NCBI GenBank assembly: GCA_020850575.1
Contig: JADZEJ010000001.1
Span: 62,001-126,000 of the forward strand
Direction of reading: 5' to 3'
Origin: Candidatus Uhrbacteria bacterium
GTDB taxonomy: Bacteria > Patescibacteriota > Patescibacteriia > 2-12-FULL-60-25
DNA: 64,000 bases
The notes beneath the pieces were generated by a model that saw only the letters and a list, made by a program, of their open reading frames with translations, was not told the origin of the DNA and did not search any database. Shown in pieces: positions 6,399 to 14,507 of the stretch (its first letter is position 1; each line of letters starts with the position of its first letter). Both the position numbers and the translations under genes were made by a program.

Positions 6399-8450
6399 AT
6401 GAAATCCGCCCTTACACTCATCATTCCGTTTTTTGGGATCGCAGGAATGAGTTTGGTTGTTGGTTCTGTCACTCTGGCAGCTACACAGCCTACGCGTGCG
6501 CTGACTATTGGTACACCCCAGCGTTTCACCTCTTGTTCGGTCTTGAAGAACCGCATCGTCTCGGCGCGACAAGGTTCTGATGGTTTTAACGGCAATGCGC
6601 TTTTCAAACGAGCAATACCCGCCACGACATTGTCTGCACCAAACATGCTTGGTCGTGATCAGGCCGGCAGTGCCGGTCAAGGTATGGCTGAATCTGCCGT
6701 AACTTCCCCGGTTATGCCAGGCGATTTTTCAACAACCAATGTTCAAGTTCAGGGTGTAGACGAAGCAGATATTATTAAGCAGGACGGAGAATTCGTGTAC
6801 CATCTTACACAAAATCGTTTAGCCATTTCGCAAGCTCACCCACCAACCGAAGCCACACTGCGTTCAATTACCTCATTTGATTCAAATTTTTCTGCACAGG
6901 ATTTGTATATCGAAGGAAATCGCTTAACCGTGATTGGAAACTCTTGGGAAAGCGCTCCCACGTCACCTGAACCAATCCCATTACCCGGGCGTCCTGTAAC
7001 AAAAAATAAAATGATGCCGTTTTGGCGCGGTCAAAATACCACCCGTATTGAAATTTACGATATCACTAACCGTGATCAGATTAAGAAACTGCGCACTCTG
7101 GAATTTGATGGGACGATAAGCACATCACGCCTTATCAATGGACGCATCTATGCTGTCATGAACAGTTTTTCCAATTGGGAAAATGGTGAATTGATCAACT
7201 CAACGAACCTGGTTCCGAATTATTCTGATAGTTCTATCGGAAGCGCATCACATGCCATGCTGCCATGCGGGAGCGTGACTTATTTTGATCGTGGGCCAGC
7301 GGATCAATTCTTAGCCATCGCAAGCATTCCGATGAGTGGTACCGGAGAAATTCAACGCTCGGTAATTCTTGGTTCAAGTGAAACCGTCTATGCAAACCAA
7401 GATTCAATCTATGTAGCACGTCAAGATTGGAATCAAGCTCGACCTTGGCTCGTTGACAGCTTGCGTCAAACTCAGACATCTCAAGAAAAAACACAGATCT
7501 ACGCCTTCACTTTATCAAATGGTGCAATTCGTTTTCGTGCGAAAACATCCGTTCCTGGCCATCTCTTGAACCAGTATAGTCTTGATGAAGATAAAAACGT
7601 CCTTCGCGTGGCAACAACCGATGGGCAAGTTTGGAATTCAAATAAACCATCGACAAGCGCCGTATATACCTTACATGCAAACAACCTCAACCAAATAGGA
7701 TCAGTTTCAGGTATCGCCCCCGGTGAACAAATTTACAGTATCCGCTTTGCAGGAGATCGTGCTTATATGGTCACCTTCAAAAAAATTGATCCCTTCTTTG
7801 TGATTGACTTAGCCGATGCCGCAAAGCCGCGTATTCTTGGAAAATTGAAAATCCCCGGATACTCTGACTATCTTCATCCAATGGATGCCAATCATGTCAT
7901 CGGTATCGGTAAGAATGCAATCGATGCGCCCGAAACCAGCTTTGCTTGGTACCAAGGATTAAAGCTTGCCGTATTCGATGTGACTCAGGTTGAACAACCG
8001 AAAGAACTATGGAAAACAGAAATCGGTGACCGCGGTAGTGATTCCCCTGCTTTGCATGATCCGCATGCTTTTTTGTATGATGCGAAGCGTCAATTACTTG
8101 CATTACCGGTCACGGTTACGAAACTTAGCCAGGAACAACGTGCTCAGTTTCAAGGTAGTGAGTATGGCGACGTCGTTTTTCAAGGAGCTTTTGTTTTTCG
8201 GCTCACGCTTGAAAAAGGATTTGAACTTTTGGGACGTGTTTCACATACGGAAGATCAACAAACTTACTTGAAGAGTACTCACTGGTTCTCAGACCCTTTG
8301 CATGCGATTGATCGTATTTTGCTGAATCGCGAAACTCTCATCACCGCTTCGCAAAGTCAATTACAATTTCACCATTTACCAGAATTATCTGGATACAAAG
8401 CGGTTATTTACCCAGAAATAAAACAAAGACCTGATTACATACTTTACTGA
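6399..8450 (+). CDS. Secreted C-terminal beta-propeller protein (PF09826-like)
   Basis: 683 residues from ATG 6399, which gives a clean signal peptide (MKSALTLIIPFFGIAG... to about residue 30). The segment NVQVQGVDEADIIKQDGEFVYHLTQ is the hallmark of the secreted beta-propeller family. The rest has repeated beta-blade patterns such as VRIYDI-like and VFDVTQVEQPKELWK. Function is unknown; family members are extracellular or envelope proteins. A longer reading from 6345 is possible, but the shorter start gives a proper signal peptide and has a -10-like TAATAT just upstream. It stands alone, ending at a shared bidirectional terminator. Confidence 0.8.
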   Translation: MKSALTLIIPFFGIAGMSLVVGSVTLAATQPTRALTIGTPQRFTSCSVLKNRIVSARQGSDGFNGNALFKRAIPATTLSAPNMLGRDQAGSAGQGMAESAVTSPVMPGDFSTTNVQVQGVDEADIIKQDGEFVYHLTQNRLAISQAHPPTEATLRSITSFDSNFSAQDLYIEGNRLTVIGNSWESAPTSPEPIPLPGRPVTKNKMMPFWRGQNTTRIEIYDITNRDQIKKLRTLEFDGTISTSRLINGRIYAVMNSFSNWENGELINSTNLVPNYSDSSIGSASHAMLPCGSVTYFDRGPADQFLAIASIPMSGTGEIQRSVILGSSETVYANQDSIYVARQDWNQARPWLVDSLRQTQTSQEKTQIYAFTLSNGAIRFRAKTSVPGHLLNQYSLDEDKNVLRVATTDGQVWNSNKPSTSAVYTLHANNLNQIGSVSGIAPGEQIYSIRFAGDRAYMVTFKKIDPFFVIDLADAAKPRILGKLKIPGYSDYLHPMDANHVIGIGKNAIDAPETSFAWYQGLKLAVFDVTQVEQPKELWKTEIGDRGSDSPALHDPHAFLYDAKRQLLALPVTVTKLSQEQRAQFQGSEYGDVVFQGAFVFRLTLEKGFELLGRVSHTEDQQTYLKSTHWFSDPLHAIDRILLNRETLITASQSQLQFHHLPELSGYKAVIYPEIKQRPDYILY

Positions 8451-8459
8451 TAGAGTCTT

Positions 8460-8487
8460 AAAAAAACCGACATGCGTCGGTTTTTTT
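8460..8487. terminator. Bidirectional terminator between convergent genes
   Basis: AAAAAAACCGAC / GTCGGTTTTTTT with a 4-nt loop, lying between the convergent beta-propeller and lipoprotein genes and serving both. Confidence 0.85.
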
Positions 8488-8501
8488 ATATTCACCAATT
8501 T

Positions 8502-9113
8502 TTACTGGTTATTATTGTTTTCAACTTCCGCATTGGTTTCGGTATTACCAGGTTTATAAACTAAGGTTACAAGTGAACCTTTAGCCTGTTCATCTACCGG
8601 GAAGGCGAGTAAAGAAATTTGAGCTGTTCCTTTTTTATAATTACGAGCTTCGCTTTTACCCATGGCGGTACTCGAGTCCTCTGACCAACCTGATTTTTTT
8701 AAGGTATCGCTATACCATTCAGCGATTACGCTTGGACCAGCTTCGTCTGCACCGAGAGTTATAGCAACTTCTTTATCGCCTGTGCGGCCGATGCTAACAC
8801 TTTTAATTTTAGCCTTTGTGTACACCGGTACATCTTTTGGAAAATCTTCCGGCAACTTTAAGTCTTCACCTATCGCGACGCTATTTCCAGTTTTATTGTC
8901 TTTATATTGCCAATTATTATTATCTGTATCCATTTTAACCTTACCGCCGGTTAAAGCACCTACGGCGGATTCCGTGACTTTTTCTCCTACCTTTTTTTCA
9001 ACTTGCTCCTGTACGCCAGCTAGTGGATTGCAACCAAAACCCATTAATGAAACCGTTGTCGTGACCGCAAAAAGCGGTAAAAATGTAATCTTGTTTTTGA
9101 AAAATATATGCAT
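8502..9113 (-). CDS. Hypothetical lipoprotein
   Basis: 203 residues. A signal peptide ends in a lipobox-like LMGFGC, with Cys about residue 28 as the predicted lipid-modified residue. A helical segment with VEKKVGEKV and a Gly-rich AVGALTGGKV follows. The C-terminal domain contains LPEDFPKDVPVYTKAKI and VIAEWYSDTLKKSGW, a pattern often seen in small envelope lipoproteins of unknown function. A promoter reads TTGATT (9160-9155), 18 bp, TATACT (9136-9131) on the minus strand and overlaps the end of the reductase gene upstream. No enzymatic motif is visible. Confidence 0.7.
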   Translation of the reverse strand: MHIFFKNKITFLPLFAVTTTVSLMGFGCNPLAGVQEQVEKKVGEKVTESAVGALTGGKVKMDTDNNNWQYKDNKTGNSVAIGEDLKLPEDFPKDVPVYTKAKIKSVSIGRTGDKEVAITLGADEAGPSVIAEWYSDTLKKSGWSEDSSTAMGKSEARNYKKGTAQISLLAFPVDEQAKGSLVTLVYKPGNTETNAEVENNNNQ

Positions 9114-9152
9114 ATTATTTTATTTTTGTGAGTATACATTTATTTAACTGCG

Positions 9153-9884
9153 TTAATCAAACAACTCCTTTCGTAAACGAGTCTTTACATCAACACCCTC
9201 TTGTTCAAGAATGGTTCTTACAGATTCCATAAAACTACGTGAACCGCACATTAAAAATTCCGCTATTTGTAAATCAGGTACGTACTTCAAAAGCATCTCA
9301 CGATCTAACCTACGATATTCGAAATTTCGATCAGATCTTGTTTCTTGAGTCAAAATAAAAATTGGTTTGAAACGTAACTGTTTTTTGGAGAGCTCTCGAA
9401 ACTCATGCTCATATGCAATTTCCACCTGAGTGCGATTTGAATAGAAAAATTTTATTTCACGCGGGTCATTACTTGCAATTATGGATTGAATCATGCTACG
9501 AAATGGCGTGTATCCCACTCCACCGGCAAAAATAACCAATGGAGATGTCCCTGGTTTCAAAGTAAAAACGCCGTAGGGTCCTTGTGCTGTTATTACATCA
9601 CCAACAACAAGTCTTTCTAAGCGTTTGGTAAAATCTCCATCTATTTTTATCGCGATCTCAAACTGTTCTTTTGCCGTATGCGGTGCATTTGAAATTGAAT
9701 ACGCACTTTTCCAGATCTTTCCACCGTGTGGATCGGGTAATTCAATCATGACCCATTGACCGGGAATAAAATTGAACATCGGTTTATCATCTATGGGTGA
9801 AAAAGAAAGTTCAAACTGTCCCGCTGCTATTTGTTTATTTGAAACCACACGAAAATTTCGTTTTTGAGGAGGTTGAAAAACCAT
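9153..9884 (-). CDS. Ferredoxin reductase-type FAD/NAD(P)-binding oxidoreductase
   Basis: 243 residues from MVFQPPQK, one base after the ferredoxin stop. The FAD domain carries FIPGQWVMIELP and a KSAYSISNAP flavin-binding segment (the usual RxYS variant). The nucleotide-binding domain has IFAGGVGYTPFRSM and ends with the MCGS..FMESVR motif of ferredoxin-NADP reductases. It transfers electrons between NAD(P)H and an iron-sulfur or flavin partner. The adjacent ferredoxin is the natural partner, so this is probably a two-gene electron-transfer chain. A longer reading into the ferredoxin gene is rejected because of overlap. Confidence 0.85.
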   Translation of the reverse strand: MVFQPPQKRNFRVVSNKQIAAGQFELSFSPIDDKPMFNFIPGQWVMIELPDPHGGKIWKSAYSISNAPHTAKEQFEIAIKIDGDFTKRLERLVVGDVITAQGPYGVFTLKPGTSPLVIFAGGVGYTPFRSMIQSIIASNDPREIKFFYSNRTQVEIAYEHEFRELSKKQLRFKPIFILTQETRSDRNFEYRRLDREMLLKYVPDLQIAEFLMCGSRSFMESVRTILEQEGVDVKTRLRKELFD

Positions 9885-9885
9885 A

Positions 9886-10155
9886 TCACAAGATAATTTC
9901 TTCTCCTGAATCTTCGAACACACGAATTGCTTGCACAGGACAAGACCGTGCACCTTCAAGTAAAGTCTCGCGAATATCCATCATGTCGGTTGAAACTGAC
10001 TCAATGCACTCCCCGGATTCATTTCGTATTGCCTTCTCAAGGTTTTCATTTAGAATAAAAACTTTTCCCTCTTGGTTCAGCCCAAAAGTTTGAGCTGCGA
10101 TCGCAACACAGGAAGCGGCTCCGATACATGTTTCTTGGTCTACAATTATTCTCAT
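9886..10155 (-). CDS. Ferredoxin with reduced cysteine set ([3Fe-4S]-type)
   Basis: 89 residues. The cluster motif is C10-x5-C16 (CIGAASC) with a distal C72-P (SCPVQAI). The second Cys of a normal [4Fe-4S] ferredoxin (CxxCxxC) is replaced by Ala, as in the single-cluster ferredoxins that serve cytochromes P450. C50 lies in a long insert between them and might act as a ligand. It lies one base upstream of the reductase gene and 14 bp after the protease-like gene. Small electron carrier; its acceptor is not evident in this window. Confidence 0.8.
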   Translation of the reverse strand: MRIIVDQETCIGAASCVAIAAQTFGLNQEGKVFILNENLEKAIRNESGECIESVSTDMMDIRETLLEGARSCPVQAIRVFEDSGEEIIL

Positions 10156-10169
10156 ATTGAAACACTACA

Positions 10170-10568
10170 TTATGTAAAATAGGCTTTCAATAGGGGGTCC
10201 TCAGAAAGGAGTGCAACGTTCTTTTTGTATTGTTCCCAGAACATCGGATGATGAATTTCGCGCACATAACGAAACCACACACGTTTCAGTCGAGGAGGTG
10301 CTTGGTGGTGCGCTAATTCATGACAAATAACACGTAAAATCGCATCAATTTGTCGATGTTTCATCGTTCTCGGCGTATACATGTCGACAGTGATTCGTTT
10401 TTCGCCCAGCTTGGTATATCCCAAAGCAAGTGAACGTAACTTCCCTTTTCCACGCACTCGACGACGTAACGGTCGTAATTCAAAGCCTTCCATTCCTAAA
10501 ACTTTACAGGAATGCTGAAATATTTTTTGTACATGTTCTTCGTGTTGATGATCAACGATATCTGGCAT
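10170..10568 (-). CDS. SprT/YgjP-like zinc metalloprotease
   Basis: 132 residues. The zinc-binding HELAHH motif in ILRVICHELAHHQAPP is followed by the third-ligand-type HHPMFWEQY, as in SprT and YgjP-like (M48-related) proteins. The N-terminus contains basic RRRVRGKGKLRSLALGYTKLG, corresponding to the beta-sheet preceding the active helix. It probably acts in the cytoplasm as a peptidase or hydrolase; no substrate is known. It is the first gene of a probable operon with the ferredoxin and its reductase, although a functional link is unclear. Confidence 0.75.
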   Translation of the reverse strand: MPDIVDHQHEEHVQKIFQHSCKVLGMEGFELRPLRRRVRGKGKLRSLALGYTKLGEKRITVDMYTPRTMKHRQIDAILRVICHELAHHQAPPRLKRVWFRYVREIHHPMFWEQYKKNVALLSEDPLLKAYFT

Positions 10569-10618
10569 GAGATTTGGTAAATATCAATATTACATTTCTT
10601 ACCATGTTGGAAAAATCA

Positions 10619-11464
10619 CTAGTCTCGTTGTTTTACAACTGCCGCGTATTTTTCCATAGCATCACGCAGTGCGATATTGATCGGACGCATATTGATGCCA
10701 ATTTCAGCCAAACGTGTATTCTGCATCAGATTATTCGAGCGTGCTTTACGCGCAAGGCCTTGAGAGACCAGATCTTGTTCATTGATCCATTCATTTACGT
10801 GATTCGGATCAACTAATTCTTCATATAACGCTATTATATCTCGATGACGTACACTCCCGGGATTTACAGCATGAAATACCCCAGTCGCTTTTTGCGCGAT
10901 AACCGCACGAACGACTTCCATCAAATCATCAATGATTGTAACGGAGTTTTCAACATCGATAATTTTTGGATAATTTGCCAGCTTTGTAATTAAATTACGT
11001 GTACTTGGTTTTGAATCAATCGGCATGCGCAAACGAATGACAGCCGTATTCTCTAGCTGAGCAATCACTAATTCTGCAGCGTATTTGGTGCATGAGTAGA
11101 ACGATACCGGATTTGCAAAATCAGATTCAAGCCAACCACGCGGATCTGGCGCTGTTCCGTAAAAAATACACCCAGAAGAGATATGTATCAGATGCAAGCC
11201 CAGATCTTGGCAGACTCCCGCCAAAATTAATGCACCTGTTACATTTGAACGAAAGGTTATTGATTTGTTTTCTTCACACCAGTCGACATTTGGTTTTCCC
11301 GTTTTACCGGCAAAATTTACCACGACATCCGGACGAACGTCTTCTATCGCCTCACGTACCTCGGTCTCATTTGCAATGTCTGCGGTTGATAAAATAGCAC
11401 CCGGTGTAGACTCGGCAAACATCGTGCCAAGAAAGCCCGGACCAAAAACAAGAACAGTTTGCAT
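10619..11464 (-). CDS. NAD-dependent sugar epimerase/dehydratase, RmlD-like SDR
   Basis: 281 residues from ATG 11464. The Rossmann motif is VLVFGPGFLGTMF (GxxGxxG variant). Downstream are DVVVNFAGKTG, the SSGCIFYG strand and YSCTKYAAE with the catalytic YxxxK. The fold matches extended short-chain dehydrogenases, closest in layout to dTDP-4-dehydrorhamnose reductase. It would act on a nucleotide sugar for surface glycans. The minus-strand promoter has -10 TAAGAT (11477-11472) only 7 bp before ATG, predicting a leaderless mRNA; the upstream in-frame start is therefore rejected. Confidence 0.8.
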   Translation of the reverse strand: MQTVLVFGPGFLGTMFAESTPGAILSTADIANETEVREAIEDVRPDVVVNFAGKTGKPNVDWCEENKSITFRSNVTGALILAGVCQDLGLHLIHISSGCIFYGTAPDPRGWLESDFANPVSFYSCTKYAAELVIAQLENTAVIRLRMPIDSKPSTRNLITKLANYPKIIDVENSVTIIDDLMEVVRAVIAQKATGVFHAVNPGSVRHRDIIALYEELVDPNHVNEWINEQDLVSQGLARKARSNNLMQNTRLAEIGINMRPINIALRDAMEKYAAVVKQRD

Positions 11465-11489
11465 ACCAGCTATCTTACACAAACACCAC

Positions 11490-11520
11490 GAAAAAACAAA
11501 AACGGGAAGTGATCCCGTTT
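11490..11520 (-). terminator. Terminator of the DUF1059-like gene
   Basis: On the minus strand AACGGGA pairs with TCCCGTT across a 5-nt loop, followed by TTTTG and T6. The stem overlaps the gene's stop codon. The -35 region of the SDR gene begins inside its T tract. Confidence 0.7.
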
Positions 11521-11740
11521 AGCCATTCTTTGGCGGTGCTTCCCAGTCTTTTATTTTAGCGCCGATTTCAGCTCGTTTTTCTGGAGTTTGTAAATCTCGA
11601 ACACTGTTTCCATGCATGCTTACAAAATGTTTTACAACGGCGTCAATCGCTTCATCGGGATTTCGTCCTTTCATGACAGCATTACAGTCATAACCAAAAT
11701 CGCGACAATAGATCGCTTTTAATTGCTTGATTTCTGCCAT
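11519..11740 (-). CDS. DUF1059-like small protein
   Basis: 73 residues starting MAEIKQLKAIYCRDFGYDC. The YCRDFGYDC motif (two cysteines), VMKGRNPDEAIDAVVKHF and SMHG match the small DUF1059 family of unknown function. The -10-like TATATA lies about 6 bp before the ATG. It is divergent from rnhB, with about 50 bp between the two start codons. Longer upstream readings run antisense into rnhB and are rejected. Confidence 0.75.
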   Translation of the reverse strand: MAEIKQLKAIYCRDFGYDCNAVMKGRNPDEAIDAVVKHFVSMHGNSVRDLQTPEKRAEIGAKIKDWEAPPKNG

Positions 11741-11789
11741 ATCATTTATATAGCGTGCCAGAATTTTAATATTTTGGCAAGATATACAC

Positions 11790-12446
11790 ATGTTTTTACC
11801 TCCTCTTCGGATTGGTCTTGATGAAGCCGGACGTGGTTGCGTGATTGGCCCACTTGTTGTTGGTTGCGTTGCTGCCACTGACACTGATCGCATCTGGTTT
11901 TCACGTAATCATGTGCGTGATTCAAAATTAGTCCCTCCCGATGAACGTGCATGGCTTTCAAAAAAAATTCGCGCTCGTTGTTGGTTTCAAACAAGTCACG
12001 CTTCACCGAACCAAATCGATGAGGCCGTACGTGATAGATCTCGAACATTAAATGGTCTTGAACGAGAACGTATGAGTCTCCTACTTCAATCGGTACTTCA
12101 AGAACATCCAAATAATTCATTACATGTAATGATTGATGCACCCAGTATCAATCCAACCGCTTTTATTAGAGACCTTAAAACACATTTTTCGTGGCCAGAA
12201 CATTTTATGCTACAAGCTGAACACCGAGCAGATGTTCGTTATCTGGTTGTTGCTGCAGCCTCTATTATTGCCAAACAAGAAAGAGAAGACGCTATTGAAA
12301 AACTAAAGAAAGATCTTGGTGAAGACTTTGGATGTGGCTATCCGCATGATCAAAAAACAAAACTCCATCTTATACATTCTCCAAAAAATGCAAATCATAT
12401 TAGATGGACATGGAGCACCGTGAAGGATAAACTCGATCTTAGCTGA
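11790..12446 (+). CDS. rnhB: Ribonuclease HII, archaeal-type sequence
   Basis: 218 residues. GLDEAGRGCVIGPLVVG carries the first catalytic Asp-Glu; VRDSKLV, MIDAPS and the EHRADVRYLVVAAASIIAKQERE block complete the active site. It degrades RNA in RNA-DNA hybrids and removes misincorporated ribonucleotides. Several features resemble archaeal rather than bacterial enzymes: the GCVIGPLVVG run, FGCGYPHDQKT instead of GYPT..H, and the ending HIRWTWSTVK instead of the bacterial HR-SF motif. Start ATG 11790 follows an AT-rich GATATACAC with no Shine-Dalgarno. Confidence 0.9.
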   Translation: MFLPPLRIGLDEAGRGCVIGPLVVGCVAATDTDRIWFSRNHVRDSKLVPPDERAWLSKKIRARCWFQTSHASPNQIDEAVRDRSRTLNGLERERMSLLLQSVLQEHPNNSLHVMIDAPSINPTAFIRDLKTHFSWPEHFMLQAEHRADVRYLVVAAASIIAKQEREDAIEKLKKDLGEDFGCGYPHDQKTKLHLIHSPKNANHIRWTWSTVKDKLDLS

Positions 12447-12498
12447 AACGATTGTTGTACATTCTCAAACCAAAATAAGGTGCAAAGGTGACCAAACC

Positions 12499-13212
12499 AT
12501 GAGTAATTTTTGTTCGACAGTGTCGGCAAATGTTCAGGTTAGGCAACAACTATTTCTTACTGAATGCCTTCATGCTTGTTTCGAGCTTAACATCTCAAAC
12601 CGTGAAGCATTGGCACGATTCTTTCCTGAATTTGTTATCCAAGAAATGTGCATACATACCGATTTCTTGATTGCGGGTTTTAATTCAGCCACACCGCTCA
12701 CGGTCACATCAACTTCCTTTGCATTGCATCAAGATTACTATCTCCTCGTCTTTGAGATCGCACTCGAAACCAAGCGATTGGAATATCGGGATTTGATTCG
12801 AAAAATTCCAATTCCAACACTTGTTCGTCATGCGAAAAAAGAACGTCTCTGGTCGTTTATCGTTCAAACCCGTTTTTGGGAAAACAGTTTGCGGGAGCAA
12901 GAGAATTACGATACCGCTGCGGCATTTATGTCTTCGATCATACAAGCCGGATTGAGTTCAGGTATTCTTACCCACAAAGATTTGATCAGACGACTCAACG
13001 ACTACAGGTTTACTCAACAAATGCATTGGGCACCAACCACTAATCGGCTCGCTTCCTATTGCGCTACGCTTGTCGATCTGATTCCACTCGACATCCTCTA
13101 TTTTTTGGTTCTCGTTCCACTCGCAAACAGCTATCGTTGGAATACGACTAATTTTCCGCAAGATGAAATTCCTACAACGCCTGCACTCCACGCTTCAAAC
13201 AACATCAAATAG
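12499..13212 (+). CDS. Hypothetical protein
   Basis: 237 residues, no family recognised. Mostly helical, with paired FF/LL residues, basic segments (VRHAKKERLW) and a C-terminal hydrophobic stretch IPLDILYFLVLVPLA. An AAAGGTGA Shine-Dalgarno precedes the ATG by about 8 nt, and a strong terminator follows 3 bp after the stop. It therefore behaves as a self-contained gene unit between rnhB and the next lipoprotein. No signal peptide is seen. Confidence 0.6.
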   Translation: MSNFCSTVSANVQVRQQLFLTECLHACFELNISNREALARFFPEFVIQEMCIHTDFLIAGFNSATPLTVTSTSFALHQDYYLLVFEIALETKRLEYRDLIRKIPIPTLVRHAKKERLWSFIVQTRFWENSLREQENYDTAAAFMSSIIQAGLSSGILTHKDLIRRLNDYRFTQQMHWAPTTNRLASYCATLVDLIPLDILYFLVLVPLANSYRWNTTNFPQDEIPTTPALHASNNIK

Positions 13213-13215
13213 CTC

Positions 13216-13245
13216 GTCCCCGTTCACTCAGTTCGGGGACTTTTC
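13216..13245 (+). terminator. Terminator
   Basis: GTCCCCG (13216-13222) pairs with CGGGGAC (13234-13240) followed by TTTT. Confidence 0.75.
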
Positions 13246-13315
13246 GTACTACTTGACGAAGTTGTATTCATACGGCAGCTATATATAAGGTGCTCACCCA
13301 CACATGGAGGTTTCC

Positions 13316-14185
13316 ATGAACCAGTATATTTGTTTTTTTTCATTCTGTTTCTTTTTTCTTTTCACTGCTTGCGGAGACTGTGCATTGAATGAACAAGAGA
13401 CTCCCATAACTCAACGCACACTCAGTCAAAAAACTAACTTTCCGTACGATTCTATTCTGATAACCTCAAAACAATCATCGTTGCATGTTCCAAAGTCTCA
13501 GATACCGACATCAAAAACAGTGACGTTGGACTCCGTCACTGAATGGACAACGGACATTCATGTTTCAACTGGTTGTGAAAGTTCTCCATCTCATTTTACT
13601 GTCACGAATAACCCTCATTCCCCTTCCGAGTGTGAAACTCTCACGGCATTTGCTGCCATGGATATTGACGGTGACTATTTTGATAGCGGCGGATGGCTCA
13701 CATGGACATCGAGTAAACCAGATATTGTAAAAATCAACTGCCCCCAAAACTCACACGGTCGAACATGTTGGCTCAGCGGATATAAAGATTTGTTCGATAT
13801 GTCTGACGGGATAGAGCCTCGATCAACCATCACCGTTTGTTCAGATAATATTTGTCCCTTTCAAGCAACAATTCCGGTCTGTAAAAAACAAGTTTGTATG
13901 GAATTTGAAGCGATCTCAATCTTGTCTATTAGCGGTTCTTGGACGGTTGCGCATGACTTCGACAAAGAAGATTTGCATTTTCAATTTGTTCAAAATGGAA
14001 GAGATTTTACAGATGAATTTCTTCACCTTCGGAATGGCTCTCTGAATGGAGTTACAATCCGCTTCGAGGTTGATGATACGCTCTATCAAGGCACCGTTCT
14101 TGCTGATCGGAAAACGATATACGGTTCAACCTGGGGCATTACGGGTAAGAACTTTATCGGTCACTGGGTAGCTCGCCGTGAATAG
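13316..14185 (+). CDS. Lipoprotein with Ig-like domain, function unknown
   Basis: 289 residues from ATG 13316, chosen because GGAGG lies 5 nt upstream; the in-frame ATG 13304 overlaps that Shine-Dalgarno. The signal peptide ends in LFTAC, a lipobox. The mature part has many cysteines (including CESS, CETL, NCPQN, TCWLSG, CSDNICPF, VCKKQVCMEF) likely to form disulfides. A WTSSKPDIVKI segment is typical of Big2-like Ig folds. The C-terminal ~90 residues (SGSWTVAHDF to the end) form a beta-rich domain. Probably surface-exposed. It has its own promoter-like TTGACG and a terminator. Confidence 0.65.
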   Translation: MNQYICFFSFCFFFLFTACGDCALNEQETPITQRTLSQKTNFPYDSILITSKQSSLHVPKSQIPTSKTVTLDSVTEWTTDIHVSTGCESSPSHFTVTNNPHSPSECETLTAFAAMDIDGDYFDSGGWLTWTSSKPDIVKINCPQNSHGRTCWLSGYKDLFDMSDGIEPRSTITVCSDNICPFQATIPVCKKQVCMEFEAISILSISGSWTVAHDFDKEDLHFQFVQNGRDFTDEFLHLRNGSLNGVTIRFEVDDTLYQGTVLADRKTIYGSTWGITGKNFIGHWVARRE

Positions 14186-14218
14186 TTTTTCACTCATTTC
14201 CTACGCTCTACTGTAGGT

Positions 14219-14253
14219 AATACCCCACACATCGTCTGATGAGGGGTATTTTT
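14219..14253 (+). terminator. Terminator
   Basis: AATACCCC pairs with GGGGTATT, followed by TTTTG. Confidence 0.75.
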
Positions 14254-14304
14254 GTTTCACTTGCCTTGCAGCCAAAACCTGTTTACACTCGGTCATATCA
14301 CTTT

Positions 14305-14379
14305 GCGCGTGTAGCTCAGTGGCAGAGCAGGTGTCTTATACACACCTGGCCCTTGGTTCGATCCCAAGCACGCGCACCA
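14305..14379 (+). tRNA. tRNA-Ile (anticodon UAU)
   Basis: 75 nt with encoded CCA. The acceptor is GCGCGTG/CACGCGC with discriminator A. The D arm is GCTCAGTGGCAGAGC, the anticodon stem GGTGT/ACACC with loop CTTATAC (U33, anticodon UAU, A37), and the T arm CTTGG TTCGATC CCAAG. It reads AUA directly. Most bacteria instead use tRNA-Ile(CAU) modified to lysidine by TilS. Confidence 0.9.
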
Positions 14380-14413
14380 TCAAAAAACCCACTATTATGT
14401 GGGTTTTTTGATG
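14378..14413. terminator. Strong terminator after tRNA-Ile(UAU)
   Basis: A perfect 15-bp stem, CATCAAAAAACCCAC / GTGGGTTTTTTGATG, with a 6-nt loop. It begins within the tRNA CCA tail. Confidence 0.85.
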
Positions 14414-14507
14414 GAACGATATCAACATTTTTATCCAGATTAACTAACTCAATGGGAAGGAAATTATGAATAACACCCTTTTTTCGTTTTTGAGAGAAAA
14501 AAGTTCC

